Source: Eubacterium sp. (GTDB lineage Bacteria > Bacillota > Clostridia > Lachnospirales > Lachnospiraceae). From it: DNA of 64,000 nt. Made by a program: the position numbers and the translations under genes. Shown in pieces: positions 53,481 to 61,909 of the stretch. The stretch lies in assembly GCA_022764165.1 (NCBI GenBank), contig JALERM010000052.1, positions 86,501 through 150,500 of the forward strand, written 5' to 3'. Each line of letters starts with the position of its first letter. The first letter of the stretch is position 1. The notes beneath the pieces were generated by a model. It made no database searches. It had not been told where the DNA came from and was given only the letters and a program-made list of their open reading frames with translations.

Positions 53481-54032
53481 ATGGATGAAAGAATTGTGAA
53501 GTATGAGCAGAAGATGGAAAAAACTCTGGCAAATCTGGACAGTGAGTTTGGCACCATCCGTGCAGGGCGTGCCAATCCGCACGTTCTGGATCGCATCATG
53601 GTAGATTATTATGGATGCCCCACTCCACTGCAGCAGGTGGCTAATATTTCTGTGCCGGAAGCAAGAATGATCGTGATTCAGCCGTGGGAAGGCTCTCTTG
53701 TAAAGGCTATTGAGAAAGCCATCAACATGTCTGATCTGGGAATCAATCCGACCAATGACGGCAAGATTATCCGTCTGGTATTCCCTGAACTTACAGAGGA
53801 ACGCAGAAAAGATCTTGTAAAAGATGTAAAGAAAAAAGGAGAAGCTGCTAAAGTAGCGATCCGCAATATCCGTCGTGATGCCAATGATATGCTGAAAAAG
53901 CTGGGCAAAACCGATGTATCAGAGGATGAAATCGATGAACTGGAAGAGAAAGTACAGAAAATGACGGACAAATACATTAAAAAAGTGGATGCTGCTGTGG
54001 AAGTAAAATCCAAGGAAATTTTAACTGTATAA
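53481..54032 (+). CDS. frr: Ribosome recycling factor
   Basis: Splits post-termination ribosomes together with EF-G. The 183-aa protein has [115 protein letters not shown] and a helical end. The track adds 11 codons; ATG 53481 follows AGGAGGAAC. Confidence 0.97.
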   Translation: MDERIVKYEQKMEKTLANLDSEFGTIRAGRANPHVLDRIMVDYYGCPTPLQQVANISVPEARMIVIQPWEGSLVKAIEKAINMSDLGINPTNDGKIIRLVFPELTEERRKDLVKDVKKKGEAAKVAIRNIRRDANDMLKKLGKTDVSEDEIDELEEKVQKMTDKYIKKVDAAVEVKSKEILTV

Positions 54033-54059
54033 ACTGACAAAAAACGTATGTCATGAGGG

Positions 54060-54105
54060 AGGCATCACACATGGAATCTACGCCATGGTATGATGCCTCT
54101 TTTTA
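54060..54105 (+). terminator. Hairpin with T run directly before the uppS ribosome binding site
   Basis: GAGGCATCACACATGG pairs with CCATGGTATGATGCCTC, followed by TTTTT and then AGGAGGAAGC and the uppS ATG. It is a probable partial terminator between frr and uppS. Confidence 0.75.
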
Positions 54106-54114
54106 GGAGGAAGC

Positions 54115-54828
54115 ATGAGAGTACCAAATCATATAGCAATTATTCTGGACGGCAACGGAAGATGGGCGAAAAGCAAAGGTATGCCGAGAAGCTATGGACA
54201 TGTGAAAGGCTGCGAGAATCTGGAAGATATCTGTGAAGTGGCCAAGGAACTGGGTGTTAAATATCTGACCGTGTATGCATTTTCTACGGAAAACTGGAAA
54301 CGCTCAAAAGAAGAAGTGGAAGGTCTGATGAAGCTGTTCCGCAATTACCTGAAAAAATGTATCAAGATTTCAAAGAAAAATAATATGCGGGTGAAGATTA
54401 TCGGTGATCCTTCAGCATTTGATGAGGATATTCAGCAGAGCATCCGGGAACTGGAAGAGTTTTCTAAAGATTTTGATGATCTGCATTTTCAGATCGCATT
54501 GAATTATGGAAGTCGGGATGAAATTACCAGGGCAGTGAACCGGATGCTGGAGGACCAGAAAAAGGGAATCCTTACCGGTGAGGTGACGGAGGAGACGATT
54601 TCTTCTTATCTGGATACGGCAGGAATTCCTGACCCGGATCTGCTGATCCGGACCAGCGGGGAACTGAGGCTTTCCAATTATCTGCTGTGGCAGTTGGCCT
54701 ATACGGAATTTTATTTTACAGATGTGCCATGGCCGGATTTTAAAAAGAAGGAATTGGTCAAAGCTATTGAAAAATATAATGAAAGAGACAGAAGGTATGG
54801 CGGCGTAAAGGAGGATACCAATGTTTAA
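54115..54828 (+). CDS. uppS: Undecaprenyl diphosphate synthase (isoprenyl transferase)
   Basis: cis-Prenyltransferase making the C55 carrier for wall polymers. The 237-aa protein has PNHIAIILDGNGRWAKSKGMPRSYGHVKG with the catalytic Asp, LTVYAFSTENWKRSKEEV, ALNYGSRDEI, DPDLLIRTSGELRLSNYLLWQLAYTEFYF and WPDFKKKELVKAI. Its end overlaps cdsA by 8 bases. Confidence 0.97.
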   Translation: MRVPNHIAIILDGNGRWAKSKGMPRSYGHVKGCENLEDICEVAKELGVKYLTVYAFSTENWKRSKEEVEGLMKLFRNYLKKCIKISKKNNMRVKIIGDPSAFDEDIQQSIRELEEFSKDFDDLHFQIALNYGSRDEITRAVNRMLEDQKKGILTGEVTEETISSYLDTAGIPDPDLLIRTSGELRLSNYLLWQLAYTEFYFTDVPWPDFKKKELVKAIEKYNERDRRYGGVKEDTNV

Positions 54829-55630
54829 AACAAGATTGTTAAGCGGGATCGTTCTGGTAATCATTGCTCTGGCAACGATTATCTGTGGAGGTCCGGTGCT
54901 GTTTATCACACTTCTTTGTGTGTCCCTGATCGGGATGCAGGAGCTTTACCGTGCAGTGGGTGTTCGGAAGGAAGGCTTTAACCTGTTGGAGATGATCAGT
55001 TATCTTGGTGTCACAGTATATTATCTGGCTGTCTGGCTGCTGCCGGTTAAATATCATCTGCCGTCTCTGATGCTCAGCATTTTGCTGATCATGTCGGTGT
55101 ATGTATTTACATATCCCAGATACCAGGCAGGACAGATCATGGCATCATTTTTTGGAATTGCCTATGTGGGTGTTATGCTGTCTTATGTACTGCAGACCCG
55201 TATGCTGGAGGGAGGAGCCTTTCTTGTATGGCTGATTTTCCTCTGTTCCTGGGGCTGTGATACCTGTGCCTACTGTGTAGGTGTCCTGATTGGAAAACAT
55301 AAAATGGCTCCGGTGCTGAGCCCGAAAAAATCAATCGAAGGTGCGGTCGGCGGTGTTGTCGGTGCGGCACTTCTGGGGGCTTTATATGCCTGGGCAGTGT
55401 CGGGATATAATCCGAATTCTGCACACACGCCGCTGATTTATGCGATTATCTGTGCGGTTGGTGCACTGGTTTCCATGGTAGGTGATCTGGCAGCATCGGC
55501 GATCAAAAGACAGCAGAATATTAAAGACTATGGAACATTGATTCCGGGCCACGGAGGGATTCTGGACCGTTTTGACAGTGTGATCTTTACGGCTCCGATC
55601 ATTTATGTTCTTGCGATTTCACTGATATGA
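54821..55630 (+). CDS. cdsA: Phosphatidate cytidylyltransferase
   Basis: Membrane enzyme forming CDP-diacylglycerol from phosphatidate and CTP. The 269-aa protein has about eight hydrophobic segments. The C-terminal CDP-DAG synthase signature is LSPKKSIEGAVGGVVGA with GDLAASAIKRQQNIKDYGTLIPGHGGILDRFDSV. WGCDTCAYCVGVLIGKHKMAPVLSP precedes it. It overlaps uppS and lies 31 bases before dxr. Confidence 0.96.
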   Translation: MFKTRLLSGIVLVIIALATIICGGPVLFITLLCVSLIGMQELYRAVGVRKEGFNLLEMISYLGVTVYYLAVWLLPVKYHLPSLMLSILLIMSVYVFTYPRYQAGQIMASFFGIAYVGVMLSYVLQTRMLEGGAFLVWLIFLCSWGCDTCAYCVGVLIGKHKMAPVLSPKKSIEGAVGGVVGAALLGALYAWAVSGYNPNSAHTPLIYAIICAVGALVSMVGDLAASAIKRQQNIKDYGTLIPGHGGILDRFDSVIFTAPIIYVLAISLI

Positions 55631-55661
55631 TGATACAAGGGTCAGAAAAGAGGGAAAAATT

Positions 55662-56813
55662 ATGGGAAAAACCATTGCAATATTAGGCTCTACCGGTTCG
55701 ATTGGTACACAGACACTGGAGGTGGTGAGAGAAAATGGTGATATCACGGTTGCCGCTCTCAGTGCCGGCTCCAACATTACACTGCTGGAACAGCAGGTAC
55801 GGGAATTTTCTCCCCGTCTGGTTGCTGTGTGGAATCCGGAGAAAGCTGTAGAACTGAAGACCAGGCTGGCAGATATGAAGGTAAAGGTTGTCAGCGGTAT
55901 GGAAGGACTTCTGGAACTGGCTGTTTTGGAAGAGGTGGAAATTCTGGTGACTGCTATTGTGGGTATGATCGGAATCCGTCCCACCATGGCGGCCATTGAA
56001 GCTGGCAAAGACATTGCCCTTGCCAATAAGGAGACCCTGGTAACAGCGGGTCATCTGATCATGCCGCTGGCAAAAGAAAAAGGTGTCAGGATTCTTCCGG
56101 TGGACAGCGAACACAGTGCCATTTTTCAGGCAATTCAGGGTTCCGGAAGAAAGGAAATCCATAAATTGCTGATCACCGCTTCCGGCGGACCATTCCGCGG
56201 CAGGAAACGGGAGGAACTGGAACATGTGCAGGTGGAAGATGCTTTGAAACATCCCAACTGGGCGATGGGGAGAAAAATAACCATTGATTCGGCAACACTG
56301 GTCAATAAAGGACTGGAAGTTATGGAGGCCCGCTGGCTCTTTGATGTGGATCTGGATCATATTCAGGTGGTGGTACAGCCAAAGAGTATCATTCATTCCA
56401 TGGTGGAATTTGTTGACGGTGCCGTACTGGCGCAGCTGGGAACCCCGGACATGAAACTGCCGATCCAGTATGCCCTGTATTATCCGGAGCGCAGATATCT
56501 GCCGGGAGAACGGCTGGACTTTTCAGCACTGAAAGAAATAACCTTTGATAATCCGGATATGGATACTTTTAAGGGACTGCCGCTGGCAATGCAGGCATCC
56601 CGCCTGGGTGGCAGTATGCCGACCGTTTTCAATGCCGCCAATGAGCGTGCGGTAGCCATGTTCTTGAAGAAGCAGATTGGATTCCTTGATATTTACAGGA
56701 TTATCGAAGAATCCATGGAACGCCATGAAATCATTCAAAATCCTGTGCTGGAGCAGATCCTTGAGACGGAAGCGAAGACATATGAGTGGATTGAAAGCAG
56801 GTGGAACGTTTGA
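55662..56813 (+). CDS. dxr: 1-deoxy-D-xylulose-5-phosphate reductoisomerase
   Basis: NADPH-dependent second step of the MEP isoprenoid pathway. The 383-aa protein has ILGSTGSIGTQTLEVV, ANKETLVTAGHLIM, PVDSEHSAIFQAIQG with metal ligands, TASGGPFRGRKREEL, HPNWAMGRKITIDSATLVNKGLEVMEARWLFD, VQPKSIIHSMVEFVDG and NAANERAVAMFL. The rseP start overlaps its stop. Confidence 0.97.
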   Translation: MGKTIAILGSTGSIGTQTLEVVRENGDITVAALSAGSNITLLEQQVREFSPRLVAVWNPEKAVELKTRLADMKVKVVSGMEGLLELAVLEEVEILVTAIVGMIGIRPTMAAIEAGKDIALANKETLVTAGHLIMPLAKEKGVRILPVDSEHSAIFQAIQGSGRKEIHKLLITASGGPFRGRKREELEHVQVEDALKHPNWAMGRKITIDSATLVNKGLEVMEARWLFDVDLDHIQVVVQPKSIIHSMVEFVDGAVLAQLGTPDMKLPIQYALYYPERRYLPGERLDFSALKEITFDNPDMDTFKGLPLAMQASRLGGSMPTVFNAANERAVAMFLKKQIGFLDIYRIIEESMERHEIIQNPVLEQILETEAKTYEWIESRWNV

Positions 56814-58096
56814 GTATATTAATTGCAGCCCTGATATTGGGAATTGTGATCATTGTACATGAGTTTGGTCATTTCCTTCTGGCAAAAATGAATGGAATCG
56901 TCGTAGAAGAATTTGCTGTGGGAATGGGACCTCGGATTCTGTCTACAGAGAGGGGAGGTACACGCTATTCTTTGAAGGCGATACCTTTCGGGGGCTCCTG
57001 TATGATGAAAGGAGAGGACTGGGAAGATGAGAGTGAGGGAAGTTTCTTAAGTAAATCATTACCTCGCAGAATCTCTGTGATCGCTGCGGGCCCGTTGTTT
57101 AATTTTATTCTGGCATTTTTCGGAGCAATGATCATCGTCAGTATCATTGGCTATGATCCTCCTCAAGTACTTCAGGTTACAGAAGGATCACCGGAAGCAG
57201 AAGCCGGACTTCAGCCCGGAGATATCATTACAGAATTTGATGGCAGAAATATTTATCTGGGCAGAGATCTTTACACCTATCTGAACACGCAGGGACTGCA
57301 GGAAAAAGATATTGAAATTTCTTTTCAGCGGGATGGGGAAGAACATACTGTAGTTTACCGTCCTAAAATAGTGGATCGTTATATGCTGGGATTTACCTAT
57401 AATCCTTCTGAGCAGCAGCCGGAAATTCTGTCTGTGGTAGAGGGAGGAGCATTGGATCGGGCAGGTATTGAGGCCGGAGATTATATTTATGCGATCGATG
57501 GCAATCAGGTAAACTCCGGAACGGAGCTTGAGAAATATTTTACAGAACATCCGCTGGGAGATAAAGAAATCACGTTGACTTACCTGCGTGACGGACTGGA
57601 TTACGATGTACAGGTAACACCTACGTCTACACGCTATGTGGAGCAGGGCTTTCGATATAATATGGGAAGAGTGAAAACGTCTCCTCTCGGTGTACTCAAA
57701 TATAGTGCACTGGAACTGAGATATTGGGTAGTCACCACTCTGGATGGATTTAGAATGCTGTTTACCGGAAAAATAGGAATGGAAAGTCTTTCCGGCCCGG
57801 TCGGCGTGGTCAATGTGATCGGAGATGCTTATGAGGAAAGCAAAAGCGAAGGAACGCTGATTACCTGGCTCACCATGATTAATATGATGATTCTCATATC
57901 GGCCAATCTGGGTGTAGTCAATCTGCTGCCGCTGCCGGCACTGGACGGCGGACGTCTGGTATTTTTGATCATCGAAGGACTTCGGGGCAAACCGATCAAC
58001 AGAGAAGCAGAAGGTATGGTACATTTTGCAGGATTACTGCTGCTGATGATTCTGCTGGTATTTATTACTTTCAGGGATGTGAGAAATCTGTTCTGA
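56810..58096 (+). CDS. rseP: RIP metalloprotease RseP (site-2 protease)
   Basis: Intramembrane zinc protease that cleaves transmembrane anchors such as anti-sigma factors. The first helix carries IVHEFGHFLLAK with HExxH. The C-terminal metal ligand is in NLLPLPALDGGRLVF. Two PDZ-like regions lie between (ASQ-like EGSPEAEAGLQPGDIITEFDGR and EGGALDRAGIEAGDYIYAIDG). The TTG at 56810 gives MSILIAALILGIVIIVHEFGH, which fits family N-termini, and lies 5 bases after AGGTGG; the track GTG at 56801 is the alternative. In related genomes ispG and polC usually follow, but here they do not. Confidence 0.95.
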   Translation: MSILIAALILGIVIIVHEFGHFLLAKMNGIVVEEFAVGMGPRILSTERGGTRYSLKAIPFGGSCMMKGEDWEDESEGSFLSKSLPRRISVIAAGPLFNFILAFFGAMIIVSIIGYDPPQVLQVTEGSPEAEAGLQPGDIITEFDGRNIYLGRDLYTYLNTQGLQEKDIEISFQRDGEEHTVVYRPKIVDRYMLGFTYNPSEQQPEILSVVEGGALDRAGIEAGDYIYAIDGNQVNSGTELEKYFTEHPLGDKEITLTYLRDGLDYDVQVTPTSTRYVEQGFRYNMGRVKTSPLGVLKYSALELRYWVVTTLDGFRMLFTGKIGMESLSGPVGVVNVIGDAYEESKSEGTLITWLTMINMMILISANLGVVNLLPLPALDGGRLVFLIIEGLRGKPINREAEGMVHFAGLLLLMILLVFITFRDVRNLF

Positions 58097-58132
58097 GATT
58101 GAAGCAGAACCAGAAATAAGGAGTGAGTGGAT

Positions 58133-59338
58133 ATGGGAATGTATTATTTAAACAGCATTTCACCCTATTATTTGTATAAAAGTGAGGCATCCAGCCCATA
58201 CTTTGTGGATAAATCTTTGCTGTTGAAAGAATTGTTTCCTCTGGCAGAGGCGGGAAACAGACATGTTTGTATTACCCGTCCCCGAAGATTCGGAAAAACT
58301 GTCATGGCAAATATGGTAGGGGCTTTTTTTGGCAGGGGGACAGATTCCGGCGATGTATTTCATAAGCTGAAGATTTCAGAAGAGAAGGGGTATCAGAAAC
58401 ACTTGAATCAACATAATATCATTTATATTGATTTCAGTGTGGTTGATGACGAATGTACCAGTTATAAAGAATATATGGATGGTATCAAGGAAACATTAAA
58501 ATCTGATTTGCATGCAGCGTATCCGGATGTCTGTTTTCGGGAAAAAAGTCCTGTACGGGAAGATTTTATGCAGGTTTTCGCATCGAGAAATGAAAGATTC
58601 CTGTTTGTGTTTGATGAATGGGATGCTGTTTTCCATATGCCGTTTGTTACAGAAAATGAAAAAAAATCCTATCTTTTGTTTTTGAAAGGTTTATTGAAAG
58701 ATAAACCTTATGTATCACTTGCATACATGACAGGGATTTTGCCCATTGCAAAGTATTCCAGTGGGTCGGAATTAAATATGTTTATCGAATATACTATGGC
58801 GTCAGAAACAAAATTTGGAGAGGATTTTGGCTTTTCTGAAGCAGAAGTAGATATGCTGTATCAAAGATACCAAAGTAAATGTATCGAACAGAGAGAGAAG
58901 ATGTTTGTTACACGAGAAGGGCTGCGTACCTGGTATGATGGATATTATACAAAAACAGGAGAGAGGATGTATAATCCCCGTTCGGTGACAGCGTCTCTGT
59001 CAAACAATAATCTGGGAAATTATTGGACCAGTTCGGGACCCTATGATGAGATATTCTATTATATTGAACATAACGTAGATGATGTGCGTAAAGATCTGGC
59101 ACTGATGGTATCCGGCGAGGGAATATCTGCGAAAATTCAGGAATATGCAGCAACATCCATGAATCTGACTACCCGAGGAGAGATTTTTTCTGCAATGGTT
59201 GTGTATGGATTTTTGAGCTATTACAAAGGGAAAGTCTACATTCCCAATAAAGAGCTGATGGAAACGCTTGTAGGAATCAGTTATAAGAAAACGGAAAAAA
59301 TACATCAATGCAGAGTAGAAACCCTGCACATATCGTAG
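58133..59338 (+). CDS. Truncated AAA-ATPase-like family protein
   Basis: A 401-aa relative of the protein at 25365-27062. The N-terminal half is intact: PYFVDKSLLLKELFPLAEAGNRHVCITRPRRFGKTVMANMVGAFF, the Walker-B-like FLFVFDEWDAVFHM, YMTGILPIAKYSSGSELNMFIEYTM, FSEAEVDMLYQRY and WYDGYYTKTGERMYNPRSV. It ends at ELMETLVGISYKK...VETLHIS, where full-length relatives continue for about 150 residues with a PD-(D/E)XK nuclease-like domain. It is probably a 3'-truncated gene, though the ATPase part could still be made. AAGGAGTG precedes the ATG. It is inserted behind rseP. Confidence 0.75.
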   Translation: MGMYYLNSISPYYLYKSEASSPYFVDKSLLLKELFPLAEAGNRHVCITRPRRFGKTVMANMVGAFFGRGTDSGDVFHKLKISEEKGYQKHLNQHNIIYIDFSVVDDECTSYKEYMDGIKETLKSDLHAAYPDVCFREKSPVREDFMQVFASRNERFLFVFDEWDAVFHMPFVTENEKKSYLLFLKGLLKDKPYVSLAYMTGILPIAKYSSGSELNMFIEYTMASETKFGEDFGFSEAEVDMLYQRYQSKCIEQREKMFVTREGLRTWYDGYYTKTGERMYNPRSVTASLSNNNLGNYWTSSGPYDEIFYYIEHNVDDVRKDLALMVSGEGISAKIQEYAATSMNLTTRGEIFSAMVVYGFLSYYKGKVYIPNKELMETLVGISYKKTEKIHQCRVETLHIS

Positions 59339-59387
59339 TCTGGCTGCATATAGTAACGAGACAGGAATATATGCGAGGAAATCAGTC

Positions 59388-60647
59388 ATGCATACAGGCG
59401 TAAGAGCAATGCAGGAAAATATGGTGGATAGAGGAAGGCTTCAGATACAGGTAAGGACGGAGGTGCAGAACCGGCCGATTGCAGGTGCCCGAGTATCGAT
59501 TTCCTATACCGGGGCTCCAGGAGAACCTCTGGAGGAAGTACAGACCGATGCCAATGGTCAGACGGAAATCCTGGACCTTCCCACACCTCCGCTGGAATAC
59601 AGTCTGGAACCTTCCGAATACCAGCCATACTCGGAATTCAATCTGAATATACAGGCTCCCGGTTATGAACCGGTGGAAATCTCCGGTTCAGAACTTCTCT
59701 CCGGAGAAACCAGTGTACAGGATGTGATGATGAAACCGGCCAGTGAGGGAGAATTTGAAGATGTAGTCATACCGGCTCATACACTTTTTGGTGATTATCC
59801 GGAAAAAATCCCGGAGGATGAAATCAAACCCATGGATCAATCCGGAGAAATCGTGCTGAGCCGTGTTGTGATTCCCGAATATGTAGTGGTTCATGACGGA
59901 GCTCCCAGTGATTCAACGGCACGGAACTATTATGTGCGGTATCGGGATTATATCAAAAATGTAGCCTGCAGCGAAATCTACGCCACCTGGCCAATCGAAT
60001 CTATTAAAGCAAATGTACTGGCAATCATGTCCTTTACCTTAAACCGTGTGTATACGGAATGGTACCGGAACAAGGGATATGATTTTACCATCACGTCTTC
60101 CACGGCCTTCGATCACAAATGGATCCACGGCCGTAACATTTTTGACAGCATTTCTATGGTAGTGGATGAATTATTTGAGAATTATCTGTCCCGCCCCAAT
60201 GTACGTCAGCCGATTTTGACACAGTATTGTGATGGCAATAGAGTGACTTGTCCAGACTGGATGAGTCAGTGGGGAAGCTGTAGTCTGGGAGAACAGAACT
60301 ACACCGCAATTGAAATCCTGCGATATTACTATGGCGATAATATGTACATCAACTCTGCCGAGGAGATATCCGGAATCCCGGCCTCCTGGCCCGGCTATAA
60401 CCTGGATATCGGCTCCAGTGGTCAAAAAGTTCTGCAGCTTCAGATGCAGTTAAATACTATCAGTGATGTTTACACTTCCATTCCTTCTGTAACGGCAGAT
60501 GGAATCTATGGCGAACGAACTGCCGATGCGATCAGAAGATTCCAGTCTGTATTTGGACTCCCTCAGACCGGTGTGGTGGATTATCCTACCTGGTATAAAG
60601 TACAGGAAATATTTGTAGGAATTACGAGAATTGCGGAATTAGTTTAA
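59388..60647 (+). CDS. SpoIID-like / peptidoglycan-binding composite protein
   Basis: A 419-aa protein without a clear signal peptide. Residues about 18-110 look like a carboxypeptidase-regulatory/Cna-B beta-sandwich (GRLQIQVRTEVQNRPIAGARVSISYTG). Residues about 180-325 resemble SpoIID: YIKNVACSEIYATWPIESIKANVLAIMSFTLNR and MSQWGSCSLGEQNYTAIEILRYYYG. SpoIID enzymes are lytic transglycosylases, and the Glu of the CSEI segment corresponds to the conserved position. Residues about 345-410 are a PG_binding_1 domain (SSGQKVLQLQMQLNTISDVYTSIPSVTADGIYGERTADAIRRFQSVFGLPQTGVVD). A role in spore or wall peptidoglycan processing is inferred. GAGGAA lies 7 bases before the ATG. Confidence 0.75.
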   Translation: MHTGVRAMQENMVDRGRLQIQVRTEVQNRPIAGARVSISYTGAPGEPLEEVQTDANGQTEILDLPTPPLEYSLEPSEYQPYSEFNLNIQAPGYEPVEISGSELLSGETSVQDVMMKPASEGEFEDVVIPAHTLFGDYPEKIPEDEIKPMDQSGEIVLSRVVIPEYVVVHDGAPSDSTARNYYVRYRDYIKNVACSEIYATWPIESIKANVLAIMSFTLNRVYTEWYRNKGYDFTITSSTAFDHKWIHGRNIFDSISMVVDELFENYLSRPNVRQPILTQYCDGNRVTCPDWMSQWGSCSLGEQNYTAIEILRYYYGDNMYINSAEEISGIPASWPGYNLDIGSSGQKVLQLQMQLNTISDVYTSIPSVTADGIYGERTADAIRRFQSVFGLPQTGVVDYPTWYKVQEIFVGITRIAELV

Positions 60648-60653
60648 ATAAGA

Positions 60654-60715
60654 GAGTGACCGGGGGACAGGTACATAGTCACTATTGTGACTATGTACCT
60701 GTCCCCCGGTCACTC
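60654..60715. repeat. Perfect 29-bp-arm palindrome, head-to-head GTGACTATG repeats
   Basis: GAGTGACCGGGGGACAGGTA continues to CATAGTCAC, loop TATT, then its exact reverse complement. Each arm reads GTGACTATG..ACCTGTCCCCCGGTCAC, the unit also seen at 37250 and 51200. It lies between convergent genes and may act as a terminator. Confidence 0.9.
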
Positions 60716-60720
60716 CCTGC

Positions 60721-61464
60721 TTAAAACATCATCATGCATATAACCATCAATATTGGCTGATGTGCGATATATACCCAGATGGTATTCCTCCCGATACTGG
60801 ACAGTACAGGTACAGGATTCCAGGTGAGTGCACGTTCAGGTATGTATTTTTCAATCAACGGTTGGAGATAATAACCGCCCCAGAATACAAATAGCCATGG
60901 AATCAGTGGAAAATAATCACTGGAAGTAAATCCGGCATTGGGAAATCCAAGCCAGGCTCCGGCAAATGTCTGATAAAGCCAGTCGGGAAGCTGCAGCAAC
61001 CGCAGCGAATAGCACCCCAGAAATCTATCCGGTATCTGCTCACACAGCAGAAAAAGCAGGAGAGAAATCATCAATCCCATGCCGGATGGAATACGTCTCA
61101 GCCAGGGCTGTAGCAATGCTGTAATTAAAATCGCACATCCAATAAGATTAAGAATACCGATCCAGATAGCTTCCTCTGGAATCACAAAAATAGTGACACC
61201 TGTAATCGCAAATCCAATCAGATTTAATACAATTCCCCGCCTGATCGGCTTTCGTGAAAAATGAAATACAATCCCGGAAATCATGATAAAAGTGCAGCAG
61301 ATCCATTGCTGCCATATGTTAGGAAATAAGCCGTCCAGCCAGTCAGGATTGCGGCCATAGATGATAAAAACATCATATAAAAAGTGAAATAAAACCATAT
61401 TCAGTAACGTGTAGCCGCGCAGCAGATCGAAGATATGCCAGCGCATTCTTTTGTATTCGGACAT
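60721..61464 (-). CDS. DUF1624 / heparan-alpha-glucosaminide N-acetyltransferase-like membrane protein
   Basis: A 247-aa polytopic protein with about seven hydrophobic segments. It starts MSEYKRMRWHIFDLLRGYTLLNMVLFHFLYDVFI, the family pattern with the R-G and HF(L)YD residues, and ends GRNTIWVYIAHQPILMVICMMMF, where the late His is typical. The family is thought to transfer acetyl or acyl groups across membranes; no substrate is known here. It is monocistronic on the minus strand. Confidence 0.85.
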   Translation of the reverse strand: MSEYKRMRWHIFDLLRGYTLLNMVLFHFLYDVFIIYGRNPDWLDGLFPNIWQQWICCTFIMISGIVFHFSRKPIRRGIVLNLIGFAITGVTIFVIPEEAIWIGILNLIGCAILITALLQPWLRRIPSGMGLMISLLLFLLCEQIPDRFLGCYSLRLLQLPDWLYQTFAGAWLGFPNAGFTSSDYFPLIPWLFVFWGGYYLQPLIEKYIPERALTWNPVPVLSSIGRNTIWVYIAHQPILMVICMMMF

Positions 61465-61557
61465 AAAGTACCCCCCTTGTTAAATGCAGTATAACAGACC
61501 GGGGAGATAAAAACAAGGTATATACTATCTCAAACGGACTTGTATAACTTACGTACG

Positions 61558-61909
61558 GTGTCAGGTGGTGCACCCTGCAAGGGCTTGAAATAATGTAGGT
61601 GGAAATCCTATCTGGAAAGGAGCTAACCACTTCACTAGAAGTGAGTTTTGGGCTGATAGTGGCAACATTAACTGTTAAGCGTAAACAACGAGATAGTAGG
61701 GATAGTTATGGAACACCGAAATACCTACGAACAGGAGGGCGATGCTGTCACCTGGGCAGAAGCCAACATGTGGGTTTATCGATATGGTGAGATTTCACAC
61801 ACTCCTGCGGTGTCGAAGACCTGTTCATGCTATACAAGGATTTCAAGTCAACAGGGGAGAACCTGTATCATCCATATCCTGTGTAAAATGTGGTATGCCA
61901 GACAACCAA
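61558..61909 (+). mobile_element. 5' portion of an outer group II intron, interrupted
   Basis: RNA-like, non-coding sequence resembling domain I of the inner intron. Shared landmarks in the same order are AATCCTATC, GCTAACCA/TCTAACCA, TTAAGCGTA, CGATATGGTGAGRTT and GGTATG. It stops at the GTGCG start of the inner intron. The 5' boundary is uncertain (61558 or 61568). Short ORFs here (61599, 61708, 61742) are not credible genes. Confidence 0.6.
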
